Source of the DNA: Candidatus Omnitrophota bacterium
GTDB taxonomy: Bacteria > Omnitrophota > Omnitrophia > Omnitrophales > Aquincolibacteriaceae
Length of the DNA stretch: 8,759 nucleotides
NCBI GenBank assembly: GCA_023246995.1
Contig: JAHFHI010000034.1
Coordinates: forward strand, 1 to 8,759
Direction: 5' to 3'
This document shows positions 1 through 6,300 of this stretch, one piece after another; the first letter of the stretch is position 1, and the number at the start of each line of letters is the position of its first letter. The notes below the pieces were generated by a model. That model was not told the DNA's origin, did no database searches, and saw only the letters and a program-made list of their open reading frames with translations. A program made the position numbers and the translations under genes.

Positions 1-363
1 CGTAAAATCAACCCGGGATCGGCCGGATAGCTGTTTTCATCCCCTGAAATCACGTTTCGCGGGGCCGATTCGCCCGGGCCTTTTTCTTCGGTTTTTGCCG
101 CAGCCGGTCCCGCTTGAGACTTTTCGGAGGAAACAAAAACTACGCCTTCGCCTTGAAGGGAGACCCTGAAGGTCAGGTTAAAGGGCGGCTCCATGATTTT
201 TAAAAGCTGCGGCAGGATGGTTTGCTCGAATTGTGCGGGCGTAAAGCTTTCCGCGTAGCCTTCGACTTTGACGGTTTTGATGTTCCGTGTCGAAAGCTCG
301 CCCATCACTGAAGCCGCGAGCGGCCACGCGGCGGGTTTTACGGCGGCTCCGGCTTCCCGCACT
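1..363 (-). other. Small alpha/beta domain and linker at the left edge, residues about 2799-2919
   Basis: After the third methyltransferase come about 75 residues with pattern strand (NIKTVKVEGYAE), helix (FEQTILPQLLKIM) and two strands (NLTFRVSL, EGVVFVSS). This would fit a small ferredoxin-like or double-psi-like alpha/beta unit that I do not recognise. A low-complexity linker (AGPAAAKTEEKGPGE) follows, then the start of the next region, which runs past position 1. No stop is reached. Confidence 0.4.
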
Positions 364-3300
364 TTGACGGCCTCGAGCCGCCATCCGAGCAAATGTCCCT
401 GGCCATCGATAAACAGCCGCAGCTGATCGACTCGAAATCCGCGGTCTTCAAAAAGTTTCCGGATTTCGCTTTCGTCCCCATGCCCAAAGACGGCGTTTTG
501 AACCTGCAGCTCCGTCATCCGGAGTTTAGAGGGCAGCACCCGGATACGGGTCCGGAAAAGATCCAGCATCTTCTGACGCACATCCGGCGGTGGGTTTAGA
601 CTCATCAGCTTAAAGGTCTCATAAGCCATATCCAAATCATCGGAAAGGCTCTCTACGTTCTGCCCTTCCCTCTGGCGTTTTTCAAGATCCCCCGCGAGCC
701 TTTCGTAGGCCTGGCGGAATGCCTGTTCGGTTCGCGGCAGCGGATTCTCCAGATAGGCCGCGCCCGACTCCAAGAGTTTTGACTCGGCCAAAAGCCGGTC
801 CTGCGGAAGTTCCGCGCGGCTCGCGTCGGTAAAAGCCGAATCCTGATGATGAATCAATGCCGCCACCTGCCCGTTTAACTCAAGGACCCTGTTTAAGGCC
901 GCGAGCGACCTGTCCCAATCCGAATAATCCAAGCCAAAGGATGACGTGGCGGCCTGAAACTCGCCGGGCTTAAAATTTTCCGCCAGCTCTTCGGCGCTCA
1001 TTTGGTGGAAATGAAAACCCGGAAAATCGGGGTAATATTTGGGGTCCACCCTTGCCGGGTCAATGCCGTGGATTTCGGCCTGTCCCAGAACACCGCGCTG
1101 ACTAAAAACTTCTCCGGCTACATTCGGAACAAAAAAACGGCCGGTTCCGATATCCAGAAACTTGGTTCCCGGATTCTGCTTTACGTTTTTCAGGAGAAAC
1201 TCCACGAAGAAATAAGTCGCGGCGTCTTGGGCTGCGGGATCCCCGAAGGTCGTGTCTAAAAAGTCCTCCGCCCAATAGGCCGTCCACTTCGCAATATCTT
1301 CAGCTTCAACCGGAAGCGGCTGTTTTTTTGAGGGCTCGGGGGCCGCCGGGGCCTGCTTTCTGCCGGGAGACTCCCTAGAGGTTCTCAAAAACGCGGCGCT
1401 CTGCTCTTCCAGGATCCGAATAAGCGTTTGCTCCGGAATTCCCTCTCCCGCCGGAACCCGGGCGTCAAAAATCCCGCGGTGTCCCGCCCCGGAATAGAAA
1501 ACTATTTTTCCGCGATCCGGATAGCGGCGGATCAGCAGCCGAAGCGCCTGAAGGCTTAAATGATTGGATGTCTCTTCGAGCCATCCTGCAACCTCCGTCA
1601 TTTTTCTCCGGAATGCTTCGGATTCCGGAGGGCCAAAACGCAGGTTCGCAATGGCCATGATGCCGTTCATGAGAAACGCCGGGGAGATCGAAGGCCACAT
1701 GCGGCTGTAGATCTCAACCGCCTTTTGAATCCCCTCCCTGACATTCGCGAATTCTCCCCGCGCCATGGCCGCTCCGACCTGTCGGAAAATCCAAAGGGCA
1801 AAAATAGCTTCGGGCTCGATTTCGGGATGTTTTGCCGCGACGCGTTCGACCACGGGCGGAGAGATCGTCTCAATCACGGGATTGCGGATGGGAATATTGC
1901 GCTCGGCCGCCAGTTTCTGGATCGCGATCACTTCCGGGTCGGCCACCACGGGATTGTCTCCGGATTCGACCAGAAAGAGCCACTCTCCGGGGTTTGAAAT
2001 TTCGGGCCGTATCTTCTCGTTTAGGAGTCCTAAAAGCGCCGGATCCGAATGAACGCCCGAGAGAGCGAAAACTTCACGGCCCTCGAATTCAAAACGGGTA
2101 AACCGGGGTTTTTCCTTAGAAGCCTTTTCACCGCCCCTCTCGGCCCCGAGCCCTCCGGGATCCGGGGCGCCCTTAAGCTTTAGCTGCGCGATATAAAAAC
2201 CCGTCTTTCCCCTCAACGCGTGGGGCTGGATAAATTCAACTTCAAATCCCCGGGCTTCAAAGTAGGCGCGGATTTCCTCTTCAGACTTAAAAATTTGCCC
2301 AAAATGGCTTTCTAAAGCCGTCCGGGCTTCAGCCGAAAGCACCGATTCCGGGAACCATTCGCGAAGCGCCGTTTCGCCCTTCTCTTCGAAGGGCGCGAAG
2401 CGGGATACATAATCAAGATACATATCCGCGGTCTGACGCATCCGGGACTCCAGATCCTGCAGGACTTCGTTTCTGCGCCCTCTAACAAGAGCGCTCAAGG
2501 CCTCCCGGCTGTAATCCCGGGTCTGCCGGCTAAGCTCATCACTCATAAGCGCGAAAACTTTTTCCGTCTCATTCTGATATTGACCGCGCGTGATGCTCTT
2601 GGCCGCGAAAGCCGCGAGCAGTTTGAGGAAACTCATGGAGAGTTTAAATTCTTTGAATTGGAATTTTCGGGCTTCGGCGATCGCGGACTGATCGTCATGC
2701 AGGACAAAAATAAACCGGGCGACGGGCGCGGAAAGACTTTTCAGAACTTCCAGAGTCTTATCGCGGTCCGTGTATTCGAATGCCAGGGAAGCGTAAATGA
2801 CTTTCGGGGGGCTGCCGGCATCCTCTTTGCTCACTTGCTCAATCGGCTTCGATAAATGCCGGAGATCCGTAAACGAGGCCGCCAGCTCGCTCGTTTGGAA
2901 ATCCGAAGCGCGGACTCCGGGCTCCACCATGGTGATGGGAAATCTTGAGGCAGGCCGGAGGCTTTGGCGCAAGACGCGCGCGTGGGCCATGGCTCCTTCT
3001 CCCACACTTAGAATGGGAACGGTTTCCGATTGACCGCCCGCCCGGCCGATCGCGCTAAAGATCACCGGCAAAAGGGCCTCTCGCACCGCGGCGCTTACTT
3101 CATCCCCTGCAGCGTCGTAACCAAGCGGCCGGGTCTTGATCTGCTCTTCCCAGGCTCCGACAATGCGCTCCGAGCTGCGCACCTCGGAGCGGGCCTGCGT
3201 AAAACTTCCCAGAGGGACCGTCCAATTCCTGGGTTTTCCTTCAACCACGATACTTTTGAGCGTGTGGCTCAAAAAGTAACTTCCTGTTTTTTCCTGTGTG

Positions 3301-6300
3301 TTCTTTTCCGCCGAGACCCGCAGGAGCCCGCCCTGCAGATTCACTTCGATCTCCTGCCCGGGCTTTAACCCGACCGCTTCGTCACGATACCTTCTCTTTA
3401 CATCCGCGATCCGGTATCTTTCCCTGCCGCCGGCCTCCGGAATTTTCTCGAGCGACAGGCTCGCCCCGGTCGAATATTCCTGATTTGCGATGATTTGCCG
3501 CACCTCAAGCGCCCCGAGGAGCGCCTCCCCGTAGGCCCCGTATCTTTCGAGGAAAAACGGGTATTCTTTAGCCTGGCCGTTTTTATAGACCTTGTCGCCG
3601 AAATATTTCAGGTGAAGCCGGATTAAGGGTAACGATTTGGTCCCGGTGTTGCGCAGGATCATTCCCTGCTCGGCCGCCTCCCATGCCAGCCAGTTGAGCA
3701 GGGTGTTCATAATCCCGCGGTTTTTATACTTTTCATAACTCCAATCTCCCTTTTCGCCGATCGGGTAGACGTCGGAAATCCGCAGGAGCTTCTCGCCGCC
3801 TCGGGTTTCCAGATGAAGCTTGAAGTGCCCTGTCGTCTCGCCATCGATCATCACGCTGATCGCGAGCATGTCCGTGCCGAGGGAATACGGCCTTAGCCCC
3901 ACATCCGGACCGGTCGTTTTTACATTTTTCAAGACCAGCTGCGACTGATTAAGTTCCGAGGCTGGTTTTGCAAGAAAGGGCTCCGTAAACGCCGCAAAGC
4001 TTCTGACTTCAGAGCGGGGCAGGGCGACGCGGGAAGCGTCAAAATCCATTCCGCCGTAAAGAGCTCCGGGGTCCATCGCCACCCCGCCTTCCTTTTGCAG
4101 CATGATCACGGACTTGGGATATTTTTCCATGAAGCTATTTTCCGGCACGGAAAACCCGAGAAACCGCAAATTTTGGGGAACCGTGATCTCATAAAGCCAG
4201 GCGTCCCCGTCCGGGACCGAAATGATAAGCCCGCCCGGATTTAATGTCTCAGACCATTTTTGAACCATTTTTTCAGCCTGATCTTTTGCCAAAACAGCCG
4301 GGACCGACACGTGATAATCCACCACCATGTCGAAATTCACGCGCGCGCCGTCTTCCATAAACAAATCGGGATCTTCCGAGCGCCCCTGCTTGATGACAAC
4401 ATTCTCCTCTTCGGCAACCGATCCCAGCCGGTCCGCGAGCAAATCAGATCCGTAAAGTTTGACCCGGGTCGCAGGTAATTCCCTTTTCAATTCTTTCTCA
4501 ATGAACCGCAAAATGGCTCCGTCGTGAACTCCCTCAATCAGAATCTTAAACTCCTGCTTCCCAGCTTCCCGCATTAAGCCGACGGCTTTAAGAATGGTTT
4601 TCGCCACAAAGGGATATCCCTGTTTTTCATTCCGATCGCGAGTCGGGTATAAGGGGTAAAGACGCAGCCAGTAATCGAAGGACGGCGGGCCCGAGGCCCC
4701 CATGACCGGCCATTTCATTTTTGCCTGATACCGGTCCGGCCGGCTCATGAAGTGCATGGCCAGGCTTCTCATCTGCGCTTCAGGAAAATCGTAGTATTCA
4801 ATCCGCGCGGGAAACTCGCCGGACTTGTATTGCTCCGCGGCAGCGACGTAGAACTGCTTTCGATAAGTCTCGCGGATTTCATCGAGAGTCATGTCCTGGC
4901 CCAGAACCCCGTGAATGTCCGGCCAGACAAAAGACAAACCATCCAGGGTGATCCTGGGCCCCCTATGCAAAACACCGATTTGAGTCGTGTTTTCAGCCGT
5001 TTTTAAATATCCCGCCAATTCCGGCGCCTGATTTTTAATTCCGTTCCACAGCCGCTCGCCTTCCTCAATCGAGGCAGCCCGCACTTCCGAGCGGGCGGGC
5101 GCTTGGAAAAACGGCCTAACAAGATTTAAGGAAACTGCCGTTTCACGGACCTTTGAAAAATCCTCGAGAAAAGCAGCCGGGCTTTCATACCCCCCGGCGA
5201 CGGCGCGCAGAAAAATCTCCGAGAGCTGCGCGGCCAAAATTTCCGCATTTTTCCTCTGGCCCTCGCTAAATGTCCGGATCTGCCTTTTGAAATCCTGCTC
5301 GGCTGCGGAAATATCCCCGGGAATCTTCATTTGCCGGCTGTTGGTCAAAATGCCGTAGAGAAAATCATAGAATCCTCTGTCTTGAAGCGCTCGATCGGCT
5401 CCCGGGCCCGCGGGCTCGTAGAATGCCGGCACACTCCCCTGCTTTCCGAGTTCCGAGACCGCTTTCAGAAGCTGCTCGACGAGGCCCATCTGGTCCTGCT
5501 CAAAATCAATCAGTCTGAAAAAATCAAAAGCCCGGGCGCGGTCAAGCCCTTCGGCCCAGCCAAGCACAAACCAGGGGTGGTTCAAAAACGGAAGGTCCTT
5601 GTTCGCCATATAAGTCCGCATGGCCGCCCAGGGCCCGGCGGTTTCAAAACGCTCAAAATCGAAATACTTGGCCGTAACTCCCTCCGGGGTTTGGACATAC
5701 TTCACGTTACGCGCGGTGAGATCGTTTAGAACTTTCCCTTTCCCGAAACTCTCGGTGGCAATCCAGATTCGCGCAAGCCCCCGGCCCTCAATGCGCGCCA
5801 ATTCGCGGCGGGCGCTTTCCTCGGTGAGATTGTTTCCTCGGGTGAGGTGAGGCATCAAATCCTGGCGCGTGGGACCGTCCAAAAATTCCTCCGTGAAAAT
5901 TTCCGTTCCGTCGACCTCGGTGAATTTTCCGGGACGCACGACAGGCGCGTTCTCCGGACCATACCGGGCCGCCATGACAGCATAAATTTCGCTTGCCGTC
6001 CTGATTTTCCGTTCATAGTCAAGAACGGTTTCCATGAGCTGAAACTGCTCCTCAATGGCGGCGCGGTGAATGTGCGTGTACTTCATCACAAATCCCGGAG
6101 TTCCCGCCAGCGATACAAAAAGCACCCTCCGGTGATCGCCGCGATCGTCGAAGTATTCGATCACCAAATCCGAACCCGGCACAAAATCCCGCCCCGTGGC
6201 GTCCTTTAAAAGGCCCCTGTCTCCCAGGGCTTTCAACATTTTGGCGCGCCGATCGAGGGGAATTTCATCCGCGGACTCAATCCAGGAAACCAGGATCAGT

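Noticed and set aside
1560..1997. 145-codon open frame on the plus strand
   Set aside because: It lies antisense to well-formed alpha/beta protein sequence on the minus strand. Its translation is rich in Arg, His and Gly with no fold pattern, as expected of a GC-rich shadow frame.
2161..2174. Possible extra R-S-E-V-R-like copy from E-E-I-R and S-E-I-R strings (these coordinates are residue numbers 2161-2174; bases about 2238-2279, and 429-470 for the second)
   Set aside because: These lie inside a conserved helix of the methyltransferase domains and are part of the EIR-x2-FE-x-RGF motif, not of a linker.
5331..5729. 132-codon open frame on the plus strand
   Set aside because: It is antisense to the helical tail and catalytic loop of the kinase-like domain, and its translation shows no domain or plausible ribosome site.
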